A stretch of DNA of 64,000 nt, from the NCBI RefSeq assembly GCF_041146795.1, contig NC_135176.1:12768286-12832285 (forward strand), in the 5' to 3' direction. Every line of letters starts with the position of its first letter. Within the stretch, counting starts at the first letter, position 1. This document shows positions 21,601 to 61,030 of the stretch, one piece after another. Origin of the DNA: Maylandia zebra. Lineage: Eukaryota; Chordata; Actinopteri; Cichliformes; Cichlidae. The notes beneath the pieces were generated by a model. It was not told the DNA's origin, did no database searches, and was given only the letters and a program-made list of their open reading frames with translations. Both the position numbers and the translations under genes were made by a program.

Positions 21601-24600
21601 AGACTCAAGATGGCCTCTGAGAACTATATTTTTTTCCAATTTGCTTAAATCACCAGTAGTAACGCTAATGTGATGCGTTAGCCAGCTGGTAATTTGCAGA
21701 GCCACAACAACAGCAACATGCTGGTGGACTCTGTATCTGGAGCTGTTTGCTTGTTGTGTGTTCCAGGTTGCTGACAACAGCACAGATGTGCAAATTCATA
21801 TTATGCAAATTAAATTGTGAATTTTGTGGGCTTTAAAGTAAAACAACATATCATTTTGGTCAACATGACCATTTTCTTTATATGCTGTCAATTATACAAG
21901 GAGCAAGTAATCTTAAACAGGTTAGTGGCTCTAACTCTTTCACTGTGCCTCCCACAGGTGCTGAGTATAGTTTCCAAAAGCATGAACAAATCAATCAATC
22001 ATTAGTGCCCAGCATATTCTCATCTATTGCCAAGGATAGCACGCAGGAAAACATACTGGAACCACTTTGGTTGTTGTGGTCCTTTAACTTTGTTGTAATC
22101 CAAATTTAATTGATTATAATCACTTAATAAAGCCTAGACTTTTCCATTTGAGAGGAATGTGTTGTTTACACGGGCAGTGTTAAAATCCTTCTTTAATGAC
22201 TCTGCTTATGTTTACATAGGTTTTTCAGATCTTTCCTGCAGTCCAAAGAGCACCTTTTTAGCCCTTTCATACATTGTCGTCAAAACACTGACAGGTTAAG
22301 ATGTGAGCCTTCGTGCATATGATGTGACATTAGCATGCTAGATACATTATATAAGTATTTATTATTATATTATTATATAATAGTTTTATTCATCACTGCT
22401 TACATATTTGCTGCAGAACTGTAGCTGGTTGTAAAACTTTCCACAGTTCTGTTTCAGCAGTTCAGTCATGTGCAAAAGAAAGTGTAACCCCTTTCATTTC
22501 TAATGTTTTATGTAACAAGAGAAACCTCATCATTGCACAGTTATTTAAATGCAATCTCAGATGAACTTCAAAACATGACTTATTACCCTGTCATTATTTA
22601 GTGAACAAAAATGAAGCCAAAATGAAAAGCAGTGTGTGAAAAACTTAGTACAATCTTACTGCTTCCATAGGAATTACGAGGGTAAGTAGCAGCCAGGTGC
22701 TGCTAATCAAGTGCACTTCATTAACTAATCATCAGTAAGTGTGAGCACCTCCAGTAGAGAAGCAAGTTGTTGCTGCCTATCAATCTGGGAAGGTTTTTAA
22801 GGTCATTTCCTTACAATCTGAAGTCCATGTTTGTACAGTGACAAAGATTATTCACAAGTGGAAAATATTAAAGATAGCCCCCAATCTTCCCAGGAGTGGA
22901 TGTCCCAGCAAATTCCCTCCAGTGTCCGAGTGTGCAGACTCTACAGATTTAGCATAAACCAGACACGGCAGATCAGACCACACACCTCATACTGTCACAC
23001 CTCACTGTCATGCATGGTGGTGGTGCGGTGATTATTTGGGCAGGCTAGCTTGAACCAGATAATTTTTTTTATTCTGTCTGATATGTAAAACCTTAGAACT
23101 AAAAGAGTCTGTACTTTCATTTGCACAGGACTGTAGGCTTCACACTAGAGCTTGATAGAAACTGGGTTCTCCTACACAGAAGGTCAACCTTGGATACGGG
23201 AAAACACAAAGACTTTGCCTCTAGCTGCCAGTGCTCATATGAAAGACTTTTTGTGTCACACAGCTCCAAGCTATAATGACATGGTGTAAAGAGAGCTTTC
23301 AACATCACTGTTAAGACGGCAAGAAGAATTGAAAACATGTAGAGTGCACATTAATGAAACGTTGCTGTTGGTCATATGTATACTGTATTCTTATTGAATA
23401 ATTATTTAAGACCTTAATTGCTGTAAACAAGCCAAGAATGAAAGACCTCTACTGACTTTTACATGAATTTATTCTTTTGTGCTGCCAGGTCAGATCTTAC
23501 AGAGGAAATCAGATGGGTATTTCTGTGCTACAACAAAGAGACACTGTTCTAGTGTTGGAAATGCAGCTATTCAGTATTTGCTGGTTTTTGTTTTGTTTTT
23601 TTGTGCTATGGCAGATGGTGGAACAAAAGTAAAGCCTGTAGAACAAAACTACTTCCAACATATTTATCCTGTTTAGTAAAGCCAGAGAAAACAAATGCAA
23701 TGCCAAGGACAGAGTGGGATTACAAGTGGCAGTATCTCATTTGCAACAGGCTTCATAGGATCTATGGTCCAGAGAGACACCAGCATAAGCAGCACAACTA
23801 GCAGATATCCCCTTAACAGAATAATAAAATAATAATATATTGCTAAAGATGGTGCGTTAGCAACTTTGTGAAGATGCTTGTTTTGTTAGAATAATTCAAA
23901 AACAAGATGACAATATGTTAGAACTGTATTTAATCAGTATTTTTAGCCAGTGTTACATGCTGCAGTTAAAACCGCTCAATCAGTGAGTGTCCAGTAACAG
24001 ATACTTCTATTGTGGGTGGTGGCCTGTAACCATAACCCTTGCTCCCCATTATGTTGTAGCTTTCCTATCAGGTTCTGTAGCTGCTTTATTCAGGTTTCAG
24101 GCTCATTGCCTCAGACAATCTGTCTTCAAACTTTAAGAGGTGCGCTCCCTTTTTGTGCATCTGCTCCATTTCTTCTGTTAAGTATCCTATTAAAATTCAT
24201 AGAAATGGGCGAATTTACATGTCCATGGTAATATGATATGTAAGTGTGATTGCAATGGTGAATATCCACAGTAATAGTAAAATGACACCATTGAAAAGAG
24301 ATAAAATATATGCATGATTTATAAGTATATCCAGTGCTAAGTTGAATTTTTGGGGTTTTCTCAGGTGCTGCGCTCTGCTGATCGTTGGTCAACTGGAACC
24401 TGTGAGAGCTCAATCCATAACGCCTACATCGACACCATCAACAAGAGTGAACACTACATCTACATCGAGGTAATTAAGATTAACATTGTAGCACTTTACA
24501 GATAAATGTACATCTTTAAGCAGGCAGTGTGTCATCCTGTCTAAACCATATTAAGGCTCGCTGTGCCTTAATATGGTTTAGACAGCAGTGATACAGTCAG

Positions 24601-27600
24601 GGCTCCCATTGGGACAAAATTGTCACCGTAATCGCAAATATGTTGCCCAAGAATAGGCTCTGATTTGGAAAAAACAAATCTGTTTACCAGCATGCCTACT
24701 GTAATGACTTTTCCTGAATCTGAGTATATCCAAAGCCCACTTCCTTCATTGCCAGCTACCTGCTAGCTTTGGCCCTCACCTCATACTGAGCCACCATCTG
24801 CCTTGCCTCTGCCCTTAGAACCAGTTCTTCATCAGCTGTTCCGACCAGAAGACTGTCCATAATGGCATTGGTGATGCAATCGTGAATCGAATTCTGCGTG
24901 CCTACAGGTATGATTTGAGTGTGTTGGTTTTCTAATATTTGTCTATTGTCTTTTGGAAGGGCTGTGTACAAAATGCATTCATTAAATATGTTTTGTACCA
25001 GATTTAGCTACTAGCTAATTTCCATCTGCAGTCCCTGGGCAATTTAAGAAGCAGAAGTAGCTGAATTCTATCAGCTCAGACACACATACAACGGTTACAA
25101 GTGTTTCTTACTTGTTGGCCAGCAGCATCCCATGAAGGAGCAGTGGCCATCTTCAGCTAAGATGCTCATTTTTAACTTGTGACGATGTGTGACAGCGGCT
25201 GTCAATCATTAGTGTATGCCCTGCCCATGCCTCGCCCACTTGACACATGCCCACAACACAAAATCAGGGTCAAAAGTTTGACAAATGGAAAAAAAGCGGG
25301 GGAAAAAGGCCCGAAACTGAAAAAACAAATTAATTTGTAACAGAAAATAAAATTTGAAGCTGAAAAAAATGAAACTAAAAAAAAAAGTCATTTCCATGAA
25401 AACAAATAATTTATTCAAATTATTTTTATATCAAAAAGAATTTCAACTTCAAATCACCTTTTTGAAATGAGTAAAACTTTTGACCATGATTTAGCTCCAT
25501 ACTTTGTAATTCAGCAGAAACTCGCTCAGGTCCTTGCATGCCATCAGATTTATCTTGTGTTTTTTTTCCATGTTGCATTGAAATGTTTAGAAAAGCTGTG
25601 GCTTTAAAACAGCAGTTTGTGAAAGAAGTTAAGACAAGACATGTAAGAACAAATGCAAATATCACTGAGCTGGTAAACTGGGGGTACACATTTGAAACAA
25701 AATGTTTAGTTCAAAGAAATAACAAAACCAAATAGAAATATACATTAGACCTCATCTTTTATCTGCAGAGTACAATGTACAGTGTTGATGTTGTGTTTTT
25801 TCAGAGAAAAGAAGAAGTACAGGGTGTATGTGGTGGTGCCTCTGCTTCCTGGATTTGAAGGAGACATCAGTACAGGAGGTGGAAATGCCATTCAAGCTAT
25901 TCTGCACTTCACTTACAGGTGAGAGCCTTTTCCGCCCATTAGCACTCTGCACTCAGCCCACACATCAGCAAGCACTACAACTTATGAAAGCCACAGTAAA
26001 AACAAGACTTCTCAGCTTCGTCTGGTTTAAAGACATATTTCTGATTGAGCAGAAATGTCACTGATAGAAAATGCATAAGACATGTCAATAAAACTGGTAA
26101 TGGAAGTTGGGGTAGCTACCATGCATGTAAGGTTTCTATCAATCAACTGGTCCAACTGGAATAGAGCATATCGAGTCATATTACATATTACATTGAGTGA
26201 TGTTGCTTAATCAGCTTTGTCAGCATGTTGTTATTGCCAGAATGCAGCATGGCCATGTTATGGTTTCACTATCATCCATCACATTTCCAAATCTGCCTTT
26301 GATGTTATGCCCAGAAGTGTACTCTCTGTATATGCTCTAGATATTTTTGGGGTTTTTTTTGTGAGATTCCTAAATTATTTCCCCTTATGCTGGCTGGCTT
26401 TCTTAATGTAAGGTTTTATTCTGTCATCCTAGGACCATGTGCCGAGGGGAGTTCTCCATCCTGTCAAGACTAAGCGAATGTAAGTTTTTTTTGTCACTTA
26501 CCTGCTTTGTTAGACCTCGGAAATCAGCCTGACATCAGCCTTTGCTGCCTGGCTAACATGCATCTTTCCTTCCCCTTGAGTTGTTCCTTTAAATTGACTC
26601 TACTGGTCTTCACTTCACATCATCTCATGTAAATAATGTGATTCTGCTCTGGCCTGCAGTGAAGGATCAGTGGACAGAGTACATCACACTGTGCGGATTG
26701 AGGACGCATGCCCAGCTCTCCGAGTCACCTGTCACAGAGCTCATCTATGTTCACAGCAAGACCCTCATTGCTGATGACCGCTGCTATATCATTGGTGAGT
26801 CACCGCTGGGCATTCAAGGATTATAATTCTGACCTTGAGTCATCACAGAGGTTCATGACAAAATGATGATGACATAATGCTGCCTGCAGCTGATATGATT
26901 TTTTTTAATGTGTTTTTGGCTTTCAGTGTAACAATAAAACTGAATCGATACATTTTATATGTAGTTTAGTAGCACCTATAACTGTAGAATACGGATATGA
27001 ACGAATACAGTCATTTATATATAAAAAGATAAAAAAAATAGGACGACTTAAAAAATGGATGAGTGCAATGACTTTTGAATTCTTTTTTCTTTCTTTCTTT
27101 CATTGTTTAGCCTTACACTCTTTAAGATTTTAGGCTTACTCCATATGAATATGCAGATTCACATGCAAGTCTTTGTGGGAGGAACAGAGGGATTGCATTT
27201 GCTTAAACGTCCTCTGGAACCCACTAGCTATTGATGACAGTTAGCTTTGTATTACCTTTTAAAAAGATTTATCTGAATTCTTAAAGGTACAGTGAAGTTG
27301 TTTTTTGAGTTTGTTGAACAGAAAAACAGAATATTATACTCAACAACATACTTATAAATATTGATTAGTGTGTAAGTACGTTTTCCAACAAACTGATGCA
27401 TTCTCATAAACGTAATCCATTAAAAATACATAGAAGCGGGCACTAATCGATGGAAGTTAACCATGTTACCCCACCCTCTTGAATACAGTGATTCAGATGA
27501 ACATCGCCGTCCCGCTTAATCATGTTTTATGTATGTGGGTAGAGACAGCTACATACACAGTACGCCAAAGGTGGAGGAGAAGTGAACTCATAGGTGTGGA

Positions 27601-28325
27601 GACAAATGTAATTTATGTCTGCACCTTTAGACTCAAGAAGGTATGAAGGGTCATGCGTTTGTTTTATCTCCTGAACTGAAGTCAGTGCTCTAACAAAAAA
27701 ACACGCTTAAACAATCGTATTTAATGTCGATACTGCTGCAGTTACTTACTGTCAGCAGATCAGACATGTGATCCTCCAATATCTGGAGAGCTGATAATTA
27801 GCCAACTAAATGGCAACAACAGCTGGTTATGCTAACATTGTGCTAGCTAATGTTAGACTAGAGTGTCCTAAAGATCACTCTGATAAAGAGTCTGAATACA
27901 TTTTCACACTGTATGAAAATATCCGAGGTCAAAAATGTTAGAACCACTTCAAAGAAAGTTTCACTAACAGAGGCTAACAGCGGCAAAAAAATTTAAAAAA
28001 AAAAAAAATCAGGATGTTGTCAACAAATCACCTCCGAATCTCTGTCATTAGACAGATTTGAGCTTTAGAGACTCATGCTGACATATTGAACTCCATTTCC
28101 AAAATTTTACAGCCTCCTCCAGAGTAAATAGACGTGAATGCATTGGAGATTTCTCACTATATTCTGTACACCTTATAGGTTGTCGGCTATAGGTTCTATG
28201 TATTTTTTTCTTTTGCACTTAATACATGAAGAAAGATAAACAAAATGTTCTAAACAGTCCATGGACCTATTAGATAAAGCAGAACTAGAGAAAAAAAAAG
28301 CAGCACTCATTTTAAATAAGGCTAA

Positions 28326-28383
<58 letters not shown>

Positions 28384-29319
28384 ATTATTATTATTATTAA
28401 TTTATTAATTTATTTTTTTACATGAATCATGCTTCTGAATGGACACACTGTAAATGCTTGTACTGTCCGTTTTTGCTCCAGGATCAGCCAACATTAATGA
28501 CCGTAGCATGCTGGGCTCCCGAGACAGTGAGTTGGCAGTATTTGTGGAAGATGAAGAGAGGGTCCCATCCATCATGGGAGGGGAGGAATACCAGGCAGGA
28601 CCACTGACACTTGCTCTACGCAAAGAGTGCTTCAGGTCAGGGCAAAAGCCTCTTGATGACTTATTAGCAACTTATAGTCTAATGTAGTTTTGCTACAAGA
28701 TACAAATGTGAGAGTGAGACCTCTAAGTATATGGGCTTCTTTTTACACACAGACAAGCAAAAATATTTGATCCTGCATGGGAAACCTGTGCAGTTTTGTC
28801 ATTACTTAACCATATTTTTTTCTGTTATTTGAATATTTTTGGCCTTTTCTTTGCTATACCAGGGTTCTTGTTGGAGCTGCTTCAGACCCCAGTATAAATA
28901 TTGACGATCCAATCAGTGATGAGTTCTTCTTCTTGGTTTGGAATGACACTGCTAAAACGAATGTTAACATTTATGACAAGGTGTGAATTGACCCAAAAAC
29001 CTTTTTATATATATATCTAATTGTATCAATATGTATTTTCACTTCTCTCACCGCTCTTTGTTCTTCTTGGCTCTGTGGCCCTACTGTATCACAGGTGTTC
29101 AAGTGCCTGCCCTGCAACAGTGTCCATAGCATGCAAGCCCTGAGGGACTATTTAAATGTGGCTCGCCTCTGTGACACAGACCCCGAGCAGGCCAAAGAGG
29201 AACTAAAGGCCATCCGAGGAGTGCTGGTCCATTTCCCCTTAAAGTTCCTTTGTAAGGAAAACTTGCTGCCTCCACGGAACACTAAAGAAGGCATGGCTCC
29301 TGTAGGGCTGTGGACATAA
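15674..29319 (+). CDS. pld2: Phospholipase D2
   Basis: Hydrolyses phosphatidylcholine to phosphatidic acid and choline at plasma and endosomal membranes; needs PI(4,5)P2. Coding exons: 15674-15806, 15894-16021, 16835-16849, 17563-17705, 17851-17944, 18050-18115, 18971-19029, 19125-19370, 19475-19618, 19704-19787, 19948-20026, 20152-20262, 20380-20589, 20643-20799, 20925-21043, 21469-21582, 24365-24469, 24819-24907, 25805-25918, 26433-26479, 26660-26794, 28482-28635, 28863-28980, 29095-29319. Phases join throughout, giving 962 residues (human 933). A PX domain spans about 45-195, with a basic KRKY at 113-116. A PH domain follows from about 218 (KRSGGHR, then [16 protein letters not shown]). 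HKD motif 1 is H452/K454/D459 and HKD motif 2 is H784/K786/D791, both intact. The C-terminus [11 protein letters not shown] ends in the invariant WT. The link after HKD1 lacks PLD1's roughly 115-residue loop, so this is PLD2. The ATG is the first after the acceptor at 15645, and upstream frame is untranslated by that model. Oddities: a 15-nt exon 3 and a 53-nt intron 13. Confidence 0.93.
16290..16500 (+). repeat. Interspersed repeat fragment in pld2 intron 2
   Basis: Contains CAGGCTGTTTCAGGGTTTTA, CATGGCCAGCAGCAATGCTC, GGGGCTCAAAGTGTGACAAG and CATTACACCACTACCACCAG, followed by CAGCCTGAACC and ATGCAAGGCA. I recall this phrase order from a repeat common in teleost genomes. The class (DNA transposon fragment is likely) could not be settled; there are no ends and no coding frame. 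Confidence 0.45.
18140..18910. mobile_element. Non-autonomous Tc1/mariner-like element in pld2 intron 6
   Basis: The left end reads TACATTGCAAAAGTTTTAAATCA and the right end, reverse-complemented, reads GGTACAATGAAAAGTCTTGAGCC: imperfect inverted termini of Tc1-like form next to TA dinucleotides. The body of about 0.75 kb has no transposase frame. It occupies nearly all of the intron (18116-18970) between two PX-region exons. Termini are approximate. Confidence 0.5.
21583..24364 (+). other. pld2 intron 16 (2.8 kb)
   Basis: Lies between the exon ending ...KKAKVQ and the exon starting VLRSADRW. A decayed Tc1-like copy occupies about 22465-23045. The rest, 21583-22460 and 23050-24360, contains no recognisable exon or repeat. 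Short open frames here lack coding character. Confidence 0.8.
22465..23045 (+). pseudogene. Decayed Tc1-like transposon remnant
   Basis: Begins GTCATGTGCAAAAGAAAGTG, a Tc1-like terminus, followed by GTGTGAAAAACTTAGTACA, CTGCTTCCATAGGAATTACG, GGTGCTGCTAATCAAGTGC and GTTGCTGCCTATCAATCTGG. The transposase is only traceable as broken pieces ([12 protein letters not shown], then [17 protein letters not shown]) and a jump to CATGGTGGTGGTGCGGTGAT, the HGGG region. The middle of the transposase, including its first catalytic Asp, is deleted and the right end was not found. The remnant is inactive. Confidence 0.7.
24537..24585. repeat. Perfect 21-bp inverted repeat (hairpin), pld2 intron 17
   Basis: Arms 24537-24557 and 24565-24585 are exact reverse complements (CTGTCTAAACC... 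and ...GGTTTAGACAG), separated by the 7-base loop TCGCTGT. The pairing stops sharply at both ends. It lies inside a 349-bp intron in sense orientation, so a stable RNA hairpin would form in the pre-mRNA. It may be a fold-back remnant of a mobile element or a recent local inverted duplication. Confidence 0.9.
24908..25804 (+). other. pld2 intron 18
   Basis: An intron of 897 bp. Around 25276-25400 the + strand is markedly purine-rich, with A-runs separated by GG and GAA. No exon, inverted terminus or known repeat was identified. Confidence 0.7.
26795..28481 (+). other. pld2 intron 21 (1.7 kb)
   Basis: Separates the exon with HKD motif 2 from the exon starting [11 protein letters not shown]. 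It ends in an AT microsatellite and a TTATTATTATT run before the acceptor TTTTTGCTCCAG. Nothing else recognisable is present. Confidence 0.8.
28329..28380. repeat. (AT)26 microsatellite
   Basis: An uninterrupted 52-bp AT run followed by a TTATTA-type run to about 28410, about 100 bp upstream of a pld2 splice acceptor. Confidence 0.95.
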
Positions 29320-31740
29320 GCAGCAGCTCAGCCATGTTCAGACCACTACATGACAATGCAACTGCTGCTGTACTGCAACCATCTTTCCTGTTGTCAGCAC
29401 AGTAAACAGAAGGAGTTACAGCACCAGCACTTGAATGGTGAGAGGCGGAGAGAGGTGTTACCCTTATCAAATTTATTAATGATCCACTTATGATTACTTT
29501 GTCTTTTTGATTGACAATGGGCTAATGTGACTGATGTTAGCTACTGACATGCAAATTTTACAATGTCCTGTCTATATTAGGTTGTGCTGACCAATTTGTT
29601 TGTGATGTCTGCTTTATAATAGCTTCAGTGTGATCTGATCTGCATGTCTGGCGGCGGTGCAGAGCACAGATAAATGAATGTATGAGTCAGGAGAGGATTG
29701 CAAGGTTGTATTAGAAATCAAGGATCTCACATGATCTGGGAACATAGTGTACATTTATTGGTGCACGATTTTTGGGTGGGTGGGTGACTCTCTCTCTCTG
29801 TCTCTTTTCTCTCACTCTCTCCCTCTGAGGCTTCACCTCTCACTGCAGTGCCAGAAAATCTGTCAGAACATTTGTGGTTGTTATGGTGACGGATATAAAG
29901 AGATGACTGGATTGTAGCTGAAATAAAGACTGGATAGGGCAGAATAGGGAGAGTGCTGATAAGAGGTACAACTTACTAAATCAGGATGGTGCACTGGGAA
30001 AAAGGAAGCTAATATTCTGCTAGGGCTGCTGACCATTTCTGGATATATGATCAGGTGGGGAAACTGTGAGAGCGGAAAGAAAAGCAGAACAAGATAATTA
30101 AAGGGTGTTAGGTTGATTTCCTGCTAATTGTTGCATTTTTTTAAGTCTCCATGACACCTTAGTGAATTTTTCCCACCATACTGTCGACAGTCCAGAACAG
30201 AACATTCCACTGCCCACTTGAGACCACTGAATATCTCAGCTATTTTTATGTTGGGTCCAGCATCTTTCATGTGTACCGTATGTTACATTTGCTCACAGAC
30301 ATAGCCGTTTGTTTAGGTCCACTATTTTTAGCCATAACGCTGACTTGAGTTGTGACGTGATGTCGTTTTCACGTTCTCACTGATTGCCATTTTGGGGCAT
30401 CACGGGGCTGTTTTTTTGAAATGTCATTCCCTTGAGCTGTGACCAAGCCGTGACTGCTGTTGGGAAGTCTTTAAATGTCTTCTACTGGATACATTTGTAG
30501 CATTGCTGGTGAAAATAGACAGGAAACCTTTACCTCTTTTGTGTCATTGCATTGACTGAGATATCATGTAATAATACAGCGGGTAAGGTACAGTATGTGC
30601 CTTAGAAAAACAGGAATTGGATTCTAAGGGTTGATGGAAAATCAAAGCGAGGGGGAATGTACATTTTTCTGCAACTGTAGATTGTGCATTCGGGCAAAAC
30701 TGTAACTCATTTTTCAATATCTGAAGCACTAGGCCAGGTTTTATTACATGCACTTTCATCACAAGTTTTTTACAGCAACAAACAGCAGAAGAGGATAAAG
30801 GCCAGTCTGTAAAACTTGTAAATGGGACTCTGTTTTATATTCCTAGCCTTGTGCTAGTGTTATGACTACTGTGTGTGTGTGTGTTCTGGAAGGGGGTTGA
30901 GCCTTTGCACATGTTTCTTTTAAAGAGACCAGATAAAAGATGACCCAGAACAATGCAATGACAGTAAATCACAGTTAAGTGAATAATCCAGACTGTTGTA
31001 TGAGCTTCTGACACACACCTATGAGTGAAAAACATTACCTTGGCGGTTCCATTGCAAAGCTGTCTGTGAATGGGACAGGTGCCCCATGCGACCAAGTCTA
31101 CATGAAGTGTCTCACAGGATTGTTGTTCAGTTAAAGCATCTGTGTTTAGAAATATGGATGCTTACCTATGTAAGATATTAAAAGACACTATAAGCCCTTC
31201 CATATATATTTTCTACCCTCTTTCTTGCAGCCCAAAGTGGTTGTCTTAACTGGTGTTCCTTTTAAGTTCTGCAGAAATGCCTGTAATATACCGAAAAGTG
31301 ACCTTATACGGTTTCTCTCATGAATTTTATTTTTAATAGACCAATAATCAGCATTCCCAAACCACTTTTATGAATTTATTACTCATTGAAATGTGTTTGT
31401 ATTCATTCCTGAGAGTCACTGTGTGAAACCTTGTCTCTGTAGATCAATGTCATTACCTTATAATTACTAATGTATAGGGTTACTAACACTCAGGGGTAGA
31501 GAGCGATGACCAATATTCTTAGTCTTGTTAGTGCAATTATGAGCAACTTGTATTTTATTCTGTTTTTTTTTTAACATGAACTTGTTTTTTATATCCGAAT
31601 ATCTACTCTGTTTGAAAAATTTACTTTTTTCAGCCTTCTCTTGTATTACTTTTGTAAACATTAGTGCTTTCTTTTTAAAAAGAAAAGACTGCATTCAAAC
31701 TGGATTTAATATATTTAAAAAATAAAACTTTCAAATGTGT
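29320..31740 (+). terminator. pld2 3' UTR and poly(A) signal
   Basis: About 2.4 kb of non-coding sequence follows the TAA at 29317-29319. The best poly(A) signal is AATAAA at 31721-31726, in an A/T-rich context with a GT-rich tract just after it (CAAATGTGTATCAG). A CT-rich stretch (CTCTCTCTCTGTCTC) lies near 29790-29805. No separate gene was recognised. An earlier weak signal could give a shorter UTR. Confidence 0.55.
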
Positions 31741-33787
31741 ATCAGCATGCATTTCTATTCTGTATAAAATCTTAACGCAACTAAAATGACTGTCTAGACG
31801 TGTCTATCACATGGCAAGAGAAACAGAAAAGGGGAAATGTTAATTGTTTATATCTAAACTACTTTTGTCACCATGGAAGCAATATCCTTTGTTAGCTGGA
31901 TATCCTTTAAGCAAATAGTTACTCTAAGAGAGAGCATGTGCTTTACACAGGAAACTGGTATTCGTGGCATGAAAGCTTAATGTTCACTAAATGACTAATG
32001 CATTGTTCAGGTTATTGCCATACAGTCTGTTTTTTTTCTTCTTCTTTTAATAACAGTCAGGTGCTTATCTGGAAAAGCTTTGGAACTGATTCATGCAGTA
32101 TTGACAAGCACTATAAAGGTGAGCTTGCTCTAATGGAAAACTGACTATAACAATCTCCAATCTGCTGGATGACGCACACATAAAACCAAGACGAGGAGAA
32201 TATTTGTTAGATGTGGCACTTATTACCAAAATCTGCATTGTTTATTCAGCAGTATTTTAGCCTTAAACGTGTATCCAGTGACCCAGAAGGCCAGAGCAGG
32301 ACAGGTATGCCTAGGGATGATCTTAGCTGTGCAGCTCAAACAAGACAGAGGCAGCTGCGTAGGCTGAAGTCCACTGTAATTTCGGGTAATTTGTCCCTGA
32401 TGAAGCACCGTAGCCAGTCGAGAAGAGAAAACACTTCAGGAGTGTTGCGTGCAGCCAATCGTCAGTACAAACCCAACAAGACTACATCTAGGCTGCGAGT
32501 GGGAGGGAGGAGTGGACTTGGGAAGCAAAACATGGCGAAATAACAAGTTTGGCGGCTATACCGCAGTTAGAAACTGCACCGATTCTAGCAGTGGCGGACT
32601 ATGACTGCAAGTTCATAAAATCTGGACGCCGGAGATCGACGGCAGCGCTCAACTTTGAAGCGTCGAGTGCTCAGGCTTACAAGTATTACGGTGGCTGCCG
32701 ATAACACAGTGCCTGCTCGTCTGCCCGTGTTTTCCCCCGGAAGGTTGGCAGTGCTAGGCGCGACTGTCAACACAGAAAATGGATGAAGAAGGAAAGGGAA
32801 AGTTTATTCTGGAAAAGACAATTTAGCTCGCTAGCCTAGCTGCGTTAGCCAGCCGGCCAGTTAAACGTTAGATTAACCGCACACACCTGACTCGCTATTC
32901 GGATTATTTGTGCGCTCTGGACGAAACCCGGGGGGCGAATTTAACTCGCGTTAACAAGTTTGACAACTGCAGCCGCAGGGAATCGCATTTGAAACGAGGC
33001 CCTTTTTTCCATTTTTTCCTCCCCACGCTCCTAATCTGTGACAAAATCCCGGGAGGTTTAAGGCCAGCAGTGAGAGCCTGACGGTCGGTTCTGGTGCGGT
33101 GCGGACGGACCCGGGGACGCCATCACATCAGACGTTGCGTTCTTAGTAAAACAATCACTGCGCTGCTAAACCGTAAATAATAATAAAAAAAATAGCATAC
33201 TTTATCAGTGTAAGTAGGAATGTTTCAGTAGCACACAACACCTGTCTGGTAGTTGTTTTTCTTCTTCTTCTCCCCCCTCGGTGACACGCATCGGTGTATC
33301 ATATGTGAGATTAGCTGGGATGTTGGAGAGCAGGGGAGAAGCGGCGTCTTGTCAAAATGAACGCAGCATGGTGTTCATCAACAGCGGAGGTGCTCTGCAT
33401 TTGAAACCTGCCAGTTGTTAGATCGATATCAAATGGGCGGCTAACAGCAACGTTGACAGCCTGTCTAAAAAAAATCCTACTTTTTAAGTTGCATGCGATT
33501 TGATTAGCTGCCGCAGGCGGCATTAATGTAAAACAAGTGCGAATAACATTTACAGCTTTCGGTCAGAGTTGACGTGAGCTAGCCAGCTGGGTGCGTCTGT
33601 CCGCTCTCTGCGATGCATTTGCTAATCTAAGTGCTACAGCTCCTGCGTCTTGGACCGCCACTTTGCTGTATTTCCCCTGGGTTTAGGCCGTTATAACCTC
33701 GCGTGATCGGCCGCTTAAATCCCCCTTAAGCACTTCTTGTCAAATTAGTGGCTAACTTATTAGCCAGCGTGATAAGTTTCGCCAGCT
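31741..33787 (+). promoter_or_regulatory. mink1 promoter and 5' UTR, CpG-richer
   Basis: About 31741-32450 is ordinary intergenic DNA. From about 32500 to 33700 CpG frequency rises clearly (for example CGACGGCAGCGCTC near 32637-32650 and CGGTGCGGACGGACCCGGGG near 33097-33116). This is typical of a vertebrate housekeeping-type promoter. No TATA box stands out. A small upstream frame of 15 codons (32779-32826) may fall in the leader if transcription starts that far up. The start site cannot be set from sequence. Confidence 0.5.
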
Positions 33788-61030
<27,243 letters not shown>

